DNA from: JAJAZB01 sp964244295
GTDB taxonomy: Bacteria > Bacteroidota > Bacteroidia > Cytophagales > Spirosomataceae
NCBI GenBank assembly: GCA_964244295.1
Contig: CAXTIG010000045.1
Location: 1 to 57,610 of the forward strand
Length of the DNA: 57,610 nucleotides
Direction of reading: 5' to 3'
The stretch's first letter is position 1. The number at the start of each line of letters is the position of its first letter. Positions 47,600 through 57,115 of the stretch are shown piece by piece. Below the pieces are notes generated by a model. That model was not told the DNA's origin. It did not search any database and saw only the letters and a program-made list of their open reading frames with translations. A program made the translations under genes and the position numbers.

Positions 47600-48955
47600 A
47601 TGCTTATTCGGAATCGCCTGACGATCATTTTCATGCTGCTGGCTACGGCCATCCAGGTCACACTCGCGCTGCTGGTGCTGTATTTCTATTCCCTGTACCG
47701 ACAGGAGGAGTTTTACAGCCGGCTGGAGTCAAAAGCCCGCGTCGCTGGCCGCGTACTGATTTCGCGTCGGCACTTGCACGATAATTTTTTTAAAAACATG
47801 GTGCGCACCGACCTGCTCACCATCGTAGAGGAGCAAATCAGTATTTACGACAGCCAGCACAACATGGTGTTTACCAACCGAACCTTAAAAGAATCGGAGT
47901 ATTACAAAGAAAAAATTCCGCTGCTCACCACCGACTCCTTAGTTGAGTTTAGAAGCGGTCATCTTGAGTCTATTGTGATTACGTACCGCGACCGGGAGCA
48001 ACTCTTTTACATTTTTGCCTCCGGCTATGACCGGATCGGCTTCGCCAAGCTGGGTACGCTGCAACAAATCTTGATACTGGCTAATCTACTGGGGTTTACC
48101 TTGATCGTACTGGCGGGTTGGTATTTCTCCGGGCGGGTGTTGAAGCCCATTTCTCAGATAGTGGATGAAGTGGAGCAGATCACCGCCATGGATCTGCACA
48201 AGCGAGTGCAGGAAGGGAACCGCCGCGATGAAATCGCCCAACTCGCCATGACCTTCAACCGGATGCTTTTCCGACTCGAAGATGCGTTTGTTTCCCAGCG
48301 CAGCTTCGTCTCCCACGCTTCTCACGAGTTGCGCACTCCGCTCACCAACACCCTGGGTACACTCGAAACCTCCCTGCGGTACGACCAGAATCCAACCGAC
48401 TGGCGCAGCAGCATGGAAGTAGCCGTTGAAGAACTGAAAAAAGTGATTGCCCTGACCAACGGGTTGCTGGGTTTGGCCAAAGTCACCGACGGACCGGTTG
48501 CCCTGGTGGCCGTTCAGGTGGACGATTGCCTGCTGACGGCCATCGAACACGTGCAAACCAAGTATCCGGGCCGGAACGTGCCACTTCAGTTTACGACCAA
48601 CGAGGAGGGGTCGTTTACGGTGAAAGGCAACGCAACACTCCTGACAACGGCCTTTTTGAATGTGCTCGACAATGCCTGCAAATATTCCAGCGAAGCGGTT
48701 TCCGTTGAACTGCAAGCGGCGAAGGAACAAATCACCGTGACCGTAGCCGACCAGGGGCGCGGCATCGCCGAAACTGATACCGCACACATCTTCGATCCAT
48801 TGTACCGGGGGAGCAACGTGAGTGGGGTGCCTGGCTACGGCATCGGCTTGGCCGTGACTCAGAAAATCATCGATTTGCACCAGGGCATCCTCCAAATTAC
48901 TTCGCAGGTCAACCAGGGTACCACCGTGACGATTCGTTTACCCGGCCCTGCTTAA
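47600..48955 (+). CDS. Sensor histidine kinase
   Basis: This 451-residue kinase has a transmembrane helix at about 8-32, a periplasmic sensor of about 120 residues, a second helix at about 157-178, a HAMP domain, a HisKA domain with phospho-acceptor H242 in SHASHELRTPL, and a HATPase domain (N box LDNACKYSS, G1 DQGRGIAETDTAHIFDPLYRG, G2 GYGIGLAV). It is 71 bases downstream of its regulator. CusS/heavy-metal-like architecture suggests sensing of envelope stress or metals; the ligand is unknown. Confidence 0.93.
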   Translation: MLIRNRLTIIFMLLATAIQVTLALLVLYFYSLYRQEEFYSRLESKARVAGRVLISRRHLHDNFFKNMVRTDLLTIVEEQISIYDSQHNMVFTNRTLKESEYYKEKIPLLTTDSLVEFRSGHLESIVITYRDREQLFYIFASGYDRIGFAKLGTLQQILILANLLGFTLIVLAGWYFSGRVLKPISQIVDEVEQITAMDLHKRVQEGNRRDEIAQLAMTFNRMLFRLEDAFVSQRSFVSHASHELRTPLTNTLGTLETSLRYDQNPTDWRSSMEVAVEELKKVIALTNGLLGLAKVTDGPVALVAVQVDDCLLTAIEHVQTKYPGRNVPLQFTTNEEGSFTVKGNATLLTTAFLNVLDNACKYSSEAVSVELQAAKEQITVTVADQGRGIAETDTAHIFDPLYRGSNVSGVPGYGIGLAVTQKIIDLHQGILQITSQVNQGTTVTIRLPGPA

Positions 48956-49260
48956 CCAGGGATGCTGTTTTTCTAATCTCGCTTTAAGGTAGACGTATTT
49001 ACTTGGCGTTACTCCATTATAACCCAATATAGTACAATCCCTAAGGATAGTGGCACCCGTTACCGTGCCTTGAGCTGCGGTCAGACGTTTTATCAAGTTG
49101 CTTTCTTAATTTATTTAATTGTATTTTTTCAACAAAGCCAGTTCTTCTGGCCAATGAAATACGCTGCGGTTTATAACCTTTTTAATATCTTCTAATTTCC
49201 CTCTCATTTCAGCTTAAGGTCCCGGTGCTTGCTTTGTGCCATCAAAAACAGACGCAAGCG
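48956..49260. other. 305-base AT-rich gap inside the RND cluster, with a small minus-strand open frame
   Basis: The gap is more AT-rich than its flanks. The minus strand holds a 30-codon frame at 49115-49207 (MRGKLEDIKKVINRSVFHWPEELALLKKYN), which reads like the end of a real protein but has no recognisable partner or promoter. It may be a remnant of a lost gene. No tRNA or clear hairpin was seen. Confidence 0.4.
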
Positions 49261-49551
49261 ATGCAACGGCGCACTTTTCCCCTGGTTTTGCTCTACGGTT
49301 TTGGCTTGGCACTGGCACTTTCCCTGGTGTTTAATGGCTTTTTGCTGTACGAGCAAAGCCATCAGCAACGTCGGTATACCTACGACTTAGGCGGCTCAGG
49401 GCACCCGGTCGATTACATGGCTTGGCAACAGCAGCTTTCGGATTGCAAACAAGCCAGCCAGCAAAAAGACAGTCTGATTCACCGGTTGGAGCAAGTCCCT
49501 GAACTACTTCCGGGGCCGGGGCTTTCCGTTCGGCGCAGCCCATCAAAATGA
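49261..49551 (+). CDS. Small membrane protein in the RND cluster, unknown function
   Basis: This 96-residue protein begins MQRRTFPLVLLYGFGLALALSLVFNGFLLYEQ, a single transmembrane helix (about 7-29), followed by a polar periplasmic or cytoplasmic part (SDCKQASQQKDSLIHRLEQVPELL) that may form a short coiled coil. ATG 49261 was chosen because the upstream residues are not part of a signal. It lies between the kinase and the adaptor gene, 35 bases before the latter. I recognise no family; it may be an accessory subunit or regulator of the kinase or the pump. Confidence 0.62.
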   Translation: MQRRTFPLVLLYGFGLALALSLVFNGFLLYEQSHQQRRYTYDLGGSGHPVDYMAWQQQLSDCKQASQQKDSLIHRLEQVPELLPGPGLSVRRSPSK

Positions 49552-49586
49552 GTGTTTTCAATCCTACAAATCTCTAGTATTCAGCC

Positions 49587-50684
49587 ATGTTATTTAAAAA
49601 GCGTAAAAACAGAATCACCCTGCTCCTGAGCGTGTGGGTCGTGTTGTACAACACCGGCTGCTCAACCAAAGCGGAAGAAAAAGAGGAAACAGCGAAATAC
49701 TTGGTTACCAGTCCCTTGAAAAGAGATACGACGGTTACCAAGGAATACGTCGCGCAGATTCACTCCATTCAGCACATCGAGTTGCGGGCACTGGAAAAAG
49801 GCTACCTGCAAACGATTTTTGTCGACGAAGGGCAGTTGGTCAAACAAGGGCAGCTCATGTTTCAAATCATGCCCGTGATCTACAACGCCGAACTACAGAA
49901 ATCGCAGGCCGAAGCCAACTTCGTGGGGCTTGAATACCAAAACACCAAGCGGCTGGCCGACAGCAATATTGTCTCCAAAAACGAGCTGGCTCTGGCAAAG
50001 GCTAAGTTCGACAAGGCAAAAGCCGAAGTGTCCCTGGCCCAGACGCACCTGCAATTCACCCAAATTAAAGCCCCATTCAGCGGCATCATGGACCACTTTC
50101 AGGTGCGATTGGGCAGCTTGATCAATGAAGGTGATTTGCTGACGACGCTCTCGGATAACAGCAAAATGTGGGTCTATTTCAACGTGCCCGAAGCCGAATA
50201 CCTCGACTATAAAACGCACCATAAAGACAACCAGGTGAATGTAAACCTGATGATGGCAAACAACGAACTGTTTCCTTACCCCGGCATCGTGCAAACTATC
50301 GAAGCCGACTTCAATAATGAAACCGGCAACATTGCTTTCCGGGCCAGTTTTCCCAATCCTAAAGGTCTCCTGCGGCACGGAGAAACCGGTAATATCCGCA
50401 TGACGGTACCACTGAGAAACGCCCTGATCATTCCGCAGAAAGCCACCTTCGAAGTGCTCGAAAAGAAGTATGTGTATGTGGTGGATAAAGACGACGTGAT
50501 TCGATCCAGGGAAATCACCATTGCTGCCGAAATGCCGCACATTTTCGTGGTACAGGCGGGCCTTAAAAAAGAGGATAGGGTCCTTCTGGAAGGCTTACGC
50601 CAGGTACGCGAAAACGAGAAAATACACCCCAAATACGTGGAGCCGGCTGAGGTCATCGCCCATTTGGGTCTGTACGCCGAATAA
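49587..50684 (+). CDS. RND efflux periplasmic adaptor (membrane fusion protein), lipoprotein
   Basis: This 365-residue protein has a lipoprotein signal ending NTGC with the lipid cysteine at 25. It then shows the adaptor layout: barrel-sandwich halves (HIELRALEKGYLQTIFVDEGQLVKQGQLMFQI and TQIKAPFSGIMDHFQVRLGSLINEGDLLTTL) around an alpha-hairpin (QKSQAEANFVGLEYQNTKRLADSNIVSKNELALAKAKFDKAKAEV), a beta-barrel and a membrane-proximal domain. It links the RND pump to the outer-membrane channel. The next gene starts about 130 bases downstream. Confidence 0.93.
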   Translation: MLFKKRKNRITLLLSVWVVLYNTGCSTKAEEKEETAKYLVTSPLKRDTTVTKEYVAQIHSIQHIELRALEKGYLQTIFVDEGQLVKQGQLMFQIMPVIYNAELQKSQAEANFVGLEYQNTKRLADSNIVSKNELALAKAKFDKAKAEVSLAQTHLQFTQIKAPFSGIMDHFQVRLGSLINEGDLLTTLSDNSKMWVYFNVPEAEYLDYKTHHKDNQVNVNLMMANNELFPYPGIVQTIEADFNNETGNIAFRASFPNPKGLLRHGETGNIRMTVPLRNALIIPQKATFEVLEKKYVYVVDKDDVIRSREITIAAEMPHIFVVQAGLKKEDRVLLEGLRQVRENEKIHPKYVEPAEVIAHLGLYAE

Positions 50685-50818
50685 TCAACGATTCAAAAAA
50701 TCGGACGGCACGCATCCCGGCAGGAACGGAAGCCGCCAGCAACGGCCGACTGTCGCAACGGCGGAGATGCACCTTACCGACCGTGACCATCGCGCTCCGC
50801 GCCGAAGCAGCAACTACT

Positions 50819-53800
50819 ATGTTTTCCAAATTCATACGCCGACCCGTATTCGCGATTGTCATATCGGTCATGATCGTCTTTGTAGGCATCCTGGCGATTA
50901 AGCGATTACCCATTTCTCAGTTCCCGGATATTGCGCCCACAACGGTTAATATATTCATTGCCTATCCCGGCTCCAGTGCCGATGTACTGGTAAAATCCAC
51001 GCTGATTACCTTAGAACAGGCCATCAACGGGGTTCAGGATATGCGGTACATCGCGACCGATGCCACTAGTGCAGGTGAGGCCACCCTCCGGATTATTTTT
51101 GAACCGGGTACCGACCCCAATGACGCCGTTATCCGGGTGAAAACCCGGGTGGATCAGGTCATGCCACTCCTGCCCGAACTGGTGCAGCGGGAAGGAGTTA
51201 TCATTACGCCCATCCAGCCCAGTATGCTGATGTATGTCAACCTCTATTCGAAGGAAAAGAGCATTGATGAAAAATTTCTGTTCAACTACGCTACCGTCAA
51301 AATGATCCCTGAAATCCAGCGGACCAAAGGGGTGGCCAGGGCACAAATCTTGGGTAGTCGGCGCTATGCAATGCGCGTTTGGTTAAACCCCGACCGCATG
51401 CGGGCCTACAACATCTCTACCGAGGAAGTGATGAAGGCCTTAGGGGAACAAAGTATTATTGGTCGGCCGGGCCGGCTCGGTCAAAGTTCTGGCATAGCGG
51501 CCCAGTCGCTGGAATACGTACTCACCTACAAAGGGCGGTACAACAAGCCCGAAGAGTACGAAGGCATCATCATCCGAGCCAATTCGCAGGGGGAAAGCAT
51601 CCACCTGCGGGATATCGCCCGAGTGGAATTGGGTAGTGAGTTTTTCGATATCTACTCCAACCTGGATGGTCACGCGTCGGCCGCCATTGTGTTGCGGCAA
51701 AACTACGGCAGTAACGCCAGTGACGTAATTAACGAAGTGAAAGCCAAGCTGGAGGCCATGAAAGGCTCCTTTCCTCCGGGCATGGATTACAAAATCAGTT
51801 ATGACGTATCGCAGTTTCTGGATGCGTCAATCGAGCAGGTCATCCATACGCTGCGGGATGCCTTCATTTTGGTTGCCCTGGTTGTGTTCATCTTCCTAGG
51901 TGACTGGCGGTCTACGCTGATCCCGATCCTCGCCGTTCCGGTATCGCTGATTGGGGCGTTTTTCGTAATTCAGGCGTTCGGGCTGTCCATCAACCTGATT
52001 ACGCTCTTCGCCCTGGTGCTCGCCATTGGTATCGTAGTCGACGACGCGATTGTGGTGGTGGAGGCCGTACACGCCAAAATGGAAGAAGAACCCTATCTAA
52101 CTCCCTTCGGGGCGGTTCGGAAAGTGCTGGGTGAGATTAGCGGAGCCATTATTGCCATTACCCTGGTGATGGTGTCGGTATTCCTGCCCATTTCCTTCAT
52201 GTCGGGTCCGGTCGGTACGTTCTATCGTCAGTTCTCGATTACGATGGCCAGTTCCATCGTGATTTCAGCCCTGATCGCCCTGACGCTCACCCCCGTATTG
52301 TGCGCCATGTTGCTGAAAAACCACCATGCACACGCCCGGAAGAAAAACCTGCTAACCCGGGGGCTTGACCGTTTCAACCGGGGATTTGATAAACTGACCG
52401 GACGCTACGTGGGTCTGTTGAAATTAATCGTCCATCGACGCATCGTTACGTTCGGCGTATTACTGGTTTTCGGTTTAGGGATTTTTTATGAGAATCAAAT
52501 CCTACCGGCGGGTTTTATTCCAAACGAAGACCAGAGTACTATTTACGCCATTATCCAGACGCCACCGGGTTCTACGCTGGAAAAAACCAACCAGGTTTCC
52601 CGCAATCTCCAAAAAATCTGCGAGGAAGTTCCTGGCATTGAATCGGTCTCTTCGTTGGCCGGGTACGAGATCATGACGGAAGGCCGGGGCTCCAACGCCG
52701 GTACGTGTCTGATCAACCTGAAACCGTGGTCGGATCGGGATCAGAATGTCAAGGAAATCATGGAAGAGTTGGAGGAGAAATCGAGAAACCTCGGGGCTAC
52801 GGTCGAATTCTTCGAACCACCGGCCATCCCTGGCTTTGGTACGTCGGGCGGTTTTTCGATGCGGTTGCTGGATAAGACCACCGACACGGATTACCACGAA
52901 TTCGATAAAATCAACCAGCAGTTCATGGAGAATTTGGGCAAGCGTAAAGAACTCACGGGCTTGTTTACCTTCTTCGCCGCCAATTACCCGCAGTACGAAC
53001 TGGAAATTGACAACCAGTTGGCCATGCAAAAAGGGGTGTCGATCGGCAAAGCGATGGACAACCTCAATATTCTGATTGGCAGTACCTACGAACAAGGGTT
53101 CATCAAGTACAACCAGTTCTTTAAGGTGTACGTGCAGTCTGACCCCAGCTTCAGACGGCTGCCCTCCGATCTGTTAAAGTTTTTTGTGAAAAACGATGCG
53201 GGAGAAATGGTGCCCTACTCGTCGTTCATGAAGCTAAAAAAAGGCCAGGGGCCTAATGAAATCACCCGGTTCAATCTCTACAATTCAGCCGCCATTCAGG
53301 GCCTACCGGCCAAGGGCTACACCACGGCCGACGCCATAGCCGCCATCCGGGAGGTTGCCAGCCGCACGCTGCCAAAAGGGTACGACATCGCGTTTGAAGG
53401 CCTTTCCTATGACGAAGCGATTCGGGGGAATGAGTCGCTGTATGTGTTCCTGATTGTGCTGGCCTTCGTCTACATGGTGCTGGCTGCTCAGTACGAAAGT
53501 TTTATCATTCCATTGGCCGTGGTGTTTTCGCTGCCGGTTGGGGTGTTCGGGTCGTTCCTGGTGCTGAAGCTGATGGGGCTGGAGAATAACATCTACGCCC
53601 AGATCGGTCTCATCATGCTGATTGGTCTGTTGGGAAAGAACGCCGTGCTGATCGTGGAATTTGCCGTTCAAAAGCACAAGCAGGGCGAAACGATTCTATC
53701 CGCAGCGATTGAAGGGGCAAGAGTTCGTTTCCGCCCGATCCTGATGACCTCCTTCGCCTTCGTGGCCGGATTAATCCCGTTAATCAGTGCATCGGGTGCC

Positions 53801-54022
53801 GGAGCGATTGGTAACCGTACCATAGGAGCTTCTGCCTTAGGGGGTATGCTGTTCGGAACCATTTTCGGGGTCATCATCATCCCCGGATTGTATTTCATAT
53901 TTGGCAGTCTGGCCGATGGCCGCAAGATGATCAAAGATGAAGAGGAGGATTCGCTGACCGAAAATCTGGTCCATCAATTAGACGCTTTTCCCGTAACCGA
54001 AGAAAGCATCGACCATGCGTAA
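50819..54022 (+). CDS. RND multidrug efflux transporter (AcrB/HAE1 type)
   Basis: This 1067-residue inner-membrane pump begins MFSKFIRRPVFAIVISVMIVFVGILAIKRLPISQFPDIAPTTVNI, with about 12 transmembrane helices and two large periplasmic loops. The proton-relay aspartates are in VVDDAIVVVEAV and the matching lysine in GLLGKNAVLIVEFA. GFIPNEDQSTIYAIIQTPPG is typical of HAE1 pumps. It probably exports drugs, dyes or detergents using the proton gradient. ATG 50819 aligns with the family start. It overlaps the next gene by eight bases. Confidence 0.95.
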   Translation: MFSKFIRRPVFAIVISVMIVFVGILAIKRLPISQFPDIAPTTVNIFIAYPGSSADVLVKSTLITLEQAINGVQDMRYIATDATSAGEATLRIIFEPGTDPNDAVIRVKTRVDQVMPLLPELVQREGVIITPIQPSMLMYVNLYSKEKSIDEKFLFNYATVKMIPEIQRTKGVARAQILGSRRYAMRVWLNPDRMRAYNISTEEVMKALGEQSIIGRPGRLGQSSGIAAQSLEYVLTYKGRYNKPEEYEGIIIRANSQGESIHLRDIARVELGSEFFDIYSNLDGHASAAIVLRQNYGSNASDVINEVKAKLEAMKGSFPPGMDYKISYDVSQFLDASIEQVIHTLRDAFILVALVVFIFLGDWRSTLIPILAVPVSLIGAFFVIQAFGLSINLITLFALVLAIGIVVDDAIVVVEAVHAKMEEEPYLTPFGAVRKVLGEISGAIIAITLVMVSVFLPISFMSGPVGTFYRQFSITMASSIVISALIALTLTPVLCAMLLKNHHAHARKKNLLTRGLDRFNRGFDKLTGRYVGLLKLIVHRRIVTFGVLLVFGLGIFYENQILPAGFIPNEDQSTIYAIIQTPPGSTLEKTNQVSRNLQKICEEVPGIESVSSLAGYEIMTEGRGSNAGTCLINLKPWSDRDQNVKEIMEELEEKSRNLGATVEFFEPPAIPGFGTSGGFSMRLLDKTTDTDYHEFDKINQQFMENLGKRKELTGLFTFFAANYPQYELEIDNQLAMQKGVSIGKAMDNLNILIGSTYEQGFIKYNQFFKVYVQSDPSFRRLPSDLLKFFVKNDAGEMVPYSSFMKLKKGQGPNEITRFNLYNSAAIQGLPAKGYTTADAIAAIREVASRTLPKGYDIAFEGLSYDEAIRGNESLYVFLIVLAFVYMVLAAQYESFIIPLAVVFSLPVGVFGSFLVLKLMGLENNIYAQIGLIMLIGLLGKNAVLIVEFAVQKHKQGETILSAAIEGARVRFRPILMTSFAFVAGLIPLISASGAGAIGNRTIGASALGGMLFGTIFGVIIIPGLYFIFGSLADGRKMIKDEEEDSLTENLVHQLDAFPVTEESIDHA

Positions 54023-55448
54023 GAAAATTATTCATACCGGCCTCGGAATAGCCTGCATGACGTTCGCTTTAACGGCCTGCAAAACTCCGTCGTTGGTTAC
54101 AAGAACTGAGAACCGGACGGTTCCGGTTAGTTTCAGTACCTCGCAAGATTCCACCAACACGGCCAAAGTGCGGTGGCGGGAGTTTTTCACCGATACCAAC
54201 CTGGTGGCCCTGATTGATACGGCGTTGAGAAATAACCAGGAACTGAACATGACGCTTCAGGAAATTGGGATTGCCCGCAACGAAATCAGAGCCAGACAAG
54301 GGGAATACCTGCCCTTTGTTGGCCTGCGAGGCGGGGCTGGGGTGGATAAGGTGGGCCGGTATACACTCCTGGGGGCCACAGAGGTTGCCACCGAAATCAG
54401 ACCCGGCAAAGAAATCCCCGAGCCGTTGCCCAATTACGTTGCGGGTGCTTTTGCCACCTGGGAGGTTGACATTTGGCACAAGCTACGCAATGCGAAAAAA
54501 GCGGCGATCAACCGGTATTTGGCCAGCGTTGAAGGGAGAAACTTCACGGTTACCAACCTGATCGCCGAAATTGCAAGTTCATATTACGAACTGCTGGCAC
54601 TTGATAATCAGCTTACTATCGTACAGCAGAACATCGAAATTCAAAGCAATGCCCTGAAAACAGTACGGATACAGAAAGAAGCCACCCGGGTGACCGAACT
54701 GGCGGTACGCCGATTCGAAGCCCAGGTGCTCAACACGCAGGGGATTCAGTACGGCATCCGGCAGCGCATTGTCGAAACGGAAAACCGGCTAAACTTCCTG
54801 GTGGGTCGGTATCCACAGCCCATTCCCCGAAATTCGGCGACGTTCAACCAGTTGGTGCCCATTCCCGTCCAGATTGGCATCCCGTCGCAGTTGCTGGCCA
54901 ACCGTCCGGACATCCGCCAGGCCGAACAGGAACTGGCCGCCGCCAAGCTGGACGTGAAAGTGGCCAAAGCCCGGTTTTATCCTTCGTTGGGAATATCGGC
55001 CGGTATTGGTTACCAGGCGTTTAATCCCTCGTATTTATTAAAAACGCCCCAGTCCATGATTTTTTCGCTGGCTGGCGATTTAGCCGCTCCCCTGGTTAAT
55101 AAGAACGCGATCATCGCCACGTACTACAGCGCCAACGCCAGGCAAATTCAGGCGGTTTATAACTACGAACGGACCATTTTAAACGCGTACGTCGAGGTAG
55201 CCAATCAGGTTTCAAGGATTAGTAACCTGGAGAAAAGTTACGATGTGAAATCGAAAGAAGTGCAGGCACTCACCCAGTCGATCACCATTTCGAGTACCCT
55301 TTTCAATTCCGCCCGGGCCGATTACATGGAAGTGCTGCTGACCCAGCGGGATGCGCAGGAGTCAAGGTTTCAATTGGTTGAAACCAAGATGCAGCAACTG
55401 AATGCCGTGGTCGCCATTTACCGGGCATTGGGTGGCGGATGGAACTGA
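54015..55448 (+). CDS. Efflux outer-membrane lipoprotein (TolC/OprM type)
   Basis: This 477-residue protein has a lipoprotein signal (MTFALTAC, cysteine 22) and the duplicated OEP domain of RND channels: WREFFTDTNLVALIDTALRNNQELNMTLQEI, YVAGAFATWEVDIWHKLRNAKKAAINRY, LLANRPDIRQAEQELAAAKLDVKVAKARFYPSLGISAGIGY. It forms the outer-membrane channel for the upstream pump. Its ATG lies inside the last codons of the RND gene, so the two are translationally coupled. No terminator is obvious after the stop. Confidence 0.93.
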   Translation: MRKKIIHTGLGIACMTFALTACKTPSLVTRTENRTVPVSFSTSQDSTNTAKVRWREFFTDTNLVALIDTALRNNQELNMTLQEIGIARNEIRARQGEYLPFVGLRGGAGVDKVGRYTLLGATEVATEIRPGKEIPEPLPNYVAGAFATWEVDIWHKLRNAKKAAINRYLASVEGRNFTVTNLIAEIASSYYELLALDNQLTIVQQNIEIQSNALKTVRIQKEATRVTELAVRRFEAQVLNTQGIQYGIRQRIVETENRLNFLVGRYPQPIPRNSATFNQLVPIPVQIGIPSQLLANRPDIRQAEQELAAAKLDVKVAKARFYPSLGISAGIGYQAFNPSYLLKTPQSMIFSLAGDLAAPLVNKNAIIATYYSANARQIQAVYNYERTILNAYVEVANQVSRISNLEKSYDVKSKEVQALTQSITISSTLFNSARADYMEVLLTQRDAQESRFQLVETKMQQLNAVVAIYRALGGGWN

Positions 55449-55645
55449 CCACCGGACCTGAGCCAATCGATGGCCCGCTGCCTATTTGTCAGCACGGCTG
55501 AACAGAAAGAAACCGATTTCGGCGGGCTTGTAAGGATTTCGCCTCTCGCAATCGCTTGTCTCTGGCGCGTAGTGGTTTATTCACGCGTTTTTGCGGCCTA
55601 AAGCGTCTGAACTGAAAGCGTAAATGGCTTAGGATCTGACGCGGG

Positions 55646-55969
55646 TTGGTAGAACAAAGTAATTCACAAACGACGACGCCCCAGCGGGATTTCGATACGA
55701 GTCACTCGCCGGAGGCAAGCGACAGCGGGGCAAGGGGACATCTTACCAAAATAAGGGCGCTCTGTGACAACTTCGGGATGCTCTCCACCTACTCAAGGGC
55801 GCACGCTGACAAAGTAAGGGACGCTTCTGACACCCTGAGGGCGTACTCCGACAGCCTCAATGTGGTCGAAACCATGTGGGGTCGGGGTCATCCTGAGCGA
55901 AACGGTCCGCCGTTGCGATCTGTGCAACTTCAGACTTTCAGCGAGCCACGGAACGCCCTGGCACCGTAG
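55646..55969 (+). other. Doubtful open frame carrying a heptapeptide repeat
   Basis: The 107-codon frame contains five in-register copies of a 7-residue unit, IRALCDN, FGMLSTY, SRAHADK, VRDASDT, LRAYSDS, encoded by the 21-bp repeat below. The rest has low-complexity, non-family sequence and ends inside a dispersed-repeat fragment (TCATCCTGAGCG). The indel-free register hints at past coding selection, but I would not call this an active gene. The remainder of the gap from 55449 shows nothing recognisable. Confidence 0.3.
55730..55855 (+). repeat. Degenerate 21-bp tandem repeat, six units
   Basis: Five units of exactly 21 bases (55751-55771, 55772-55792, 55793-55813, 55814-55834, 55835-55855) share a pattern close to NTAAGGGCGCNCTCTGACANC. 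A sixth, about one base shorter, precedes them (55731-55750). Bases differ between units but there is no indel among the five. Confidence 0.75.
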
Positions 55970-56499
55970 TAAGACTCTGCCCCGTTGTGATACACGAAGA
56001 CCTGGCCGTAGCGAAAATCAGCAAAGAGGGCACCGCCGAGGTCTCTGATCTCAGCCGGTGTTTTTATCCAGCTCGACGATTTCGCATCGAACGTTCCCAG
56101 GTCCTGCAACTCCCGGTATTGTTCTTCCGATAAAAGCTCGATGCCCAGGGCCGCCGCCATGTCCATTGCATTGTTTACAGGCTTGTTTTCTTTCCTCGAA
56201 TCCAGCGCTTCGCGGTCGTAACACACACTTCGGCGGCCTTTCGGACTTTCCGCTGAACAATCATAAAAGAGGTAGTCGCCCGTCGCCTCATCCTGCCCAA
56301 CTACATCCGGTTCACCGCCCGTTCGTTCCATTTCATGGAGCGACCACAGGCCTTCCGGATTCACTTCCAGCCTGGCTTGCACGTTCGCCCATTCAAGACC
56401 GTGATGGCGACTCCTGTTTTTCTCAAAACGGGCTTTCAATGTGCTGAGTAGTTCCTCCCGTTGTTCGGGTGACAACTCCTTTTTAGTTTCTATTGCCAT
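55930..56499 (-). CDS. DUF4256 family protein
   Basis: This 189-residue soluble protein matches DUF4256: SPEQREELLSTLKARFEKNRSRHHGLEWANVQARLE, GLWSLHEMERTGGEPDVVGQD, YLFYDCSAESPKGRRSVCYDREALDSRKENKPVNNAMDMAAALGIELL and FADFRYGQVFVYHNGAESYYGARAFRG. The function of the family is unknown. The stop lies just downstream of the doubtful 55646-55969 frame on the other strand. It is about 34 bases downstream of the NTF2-like gene and may be co-transcribed with it. Confidence 0.88.
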   Translation of the reverse strand: MAIETKKELSPEQREELLSTLKARFEKNRSRHHGLEWANVQARLEVNPEGLWSLHEMERTGGEPDVVGQDEATGDYLFYDCSAESPKGRRSVCYDREALDSRKENKPVNNAMDMAAALGIELLSEEQYRELQDLGTFDAKSSSWIKTPAEIRDLGGALFADFRYGQVFVYHNGAESYYGARAFRGSLKV

Positions 56500-56532
56500 G
56501 ATTCGGTTTTAATTCACGAGCGACGACTCGGC

Positions 56533-56880
56533 CTAGGTTTTAATGACGAAAGCCTGTAATTCGACAATCTTGCCGTCGCGAAAGCGCCAGACGTCGCAGT
56601 ACGAATAAGGCGTTGGCTTTCCGTCCTCGTCTTTCAGGGTTATCTCGCCGATTGCCGTGAGGAAATCACCTTCGGCGATGAGGGTAGTGGTCGTAAACGT
56701 TGGCGGTTCCAGGTACACCGTTTTCATGTATTGACGAACGGCTTCCTTTCCTTTAAGAATCTTGTCGCCGACAAACGTCCACTCCACGTCTTCGGCGCAG
56801 AACGCCAGGAATCCTTCGTTGTCGCCTTCAGCAATAGCCGCGTTGCCCTTTTCTAAGATTGCTTTATGGTTCTCTGACAT
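56533..56880 (-). CDS. NTF2-like / SnoaL-like protein
   Basis: This 115-residue protein, MSENHKAILEKGNAAIAEGDNEGFLAFCAEDVEWTFVGDKILKGKEAVRQYMKTVY, has the cone-shaped NTF2-like fold pattern (ketosteroid-isomerase/SnoaL class) with the W and F residues lining the pocket. Members are small-molecule enzymes or binding proteins; the ligand is unknown. ATG 56880 is supported by a GGGAG Shine-Dalgarno-like sequence six bases upstream, which is unusual in this phylum. The first gene of a likely pair with DUF4256. Confidence 0.85.
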   Translation of the reverse strand: MSENHKAILEKGNAAIAEGDNEGFLAFCAEDVEWTFVGDKILKGKEAVRQYMKTVYLEPPTFTTTTLIAEGDFLTAIGEITLKDEDGKPTPYSYCDVWRFRDGKIVELQAFVIKT

Positions 56881-57084
56881 CTGAATCTCCCTCTGTTTAA
56901 GTGGATGCAAAAGGAACGGTTTCTCTACCGGCGCAACCTATCCAGCCGATAGCCGCCGCACAAGCTGTTGCAGTGCCATACCTCGATAGCTTCATTCTCA
57001 AACTGCCTTCTTCGATCAAGTAAAATGCCACTCGACGCAGCTGAACTGCGGCGTTATTCACAATTATTGGTTGCAAAATTCTTT

Positions 57085-57115
57085 CGCAATCGCTCGCATG
57101 ATGCGAGCGATTGCG
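57085..57115. repeat. Near-perfect 15-bp palindrome in the gap before the TPR-like gene
   Basis: CGCAATCGCTCGCAT (57085-57099) is the exact reverse complement of ATGCGAGCGATTGCG (57101-57115), with one base between. The 56881-57240 gap shows no convincing gene; a 78-codon minus-strand frame over part of it has no recognisable family. The palindrome may be an operator, a terminator or a dispersed element. Confidence 0.6.
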
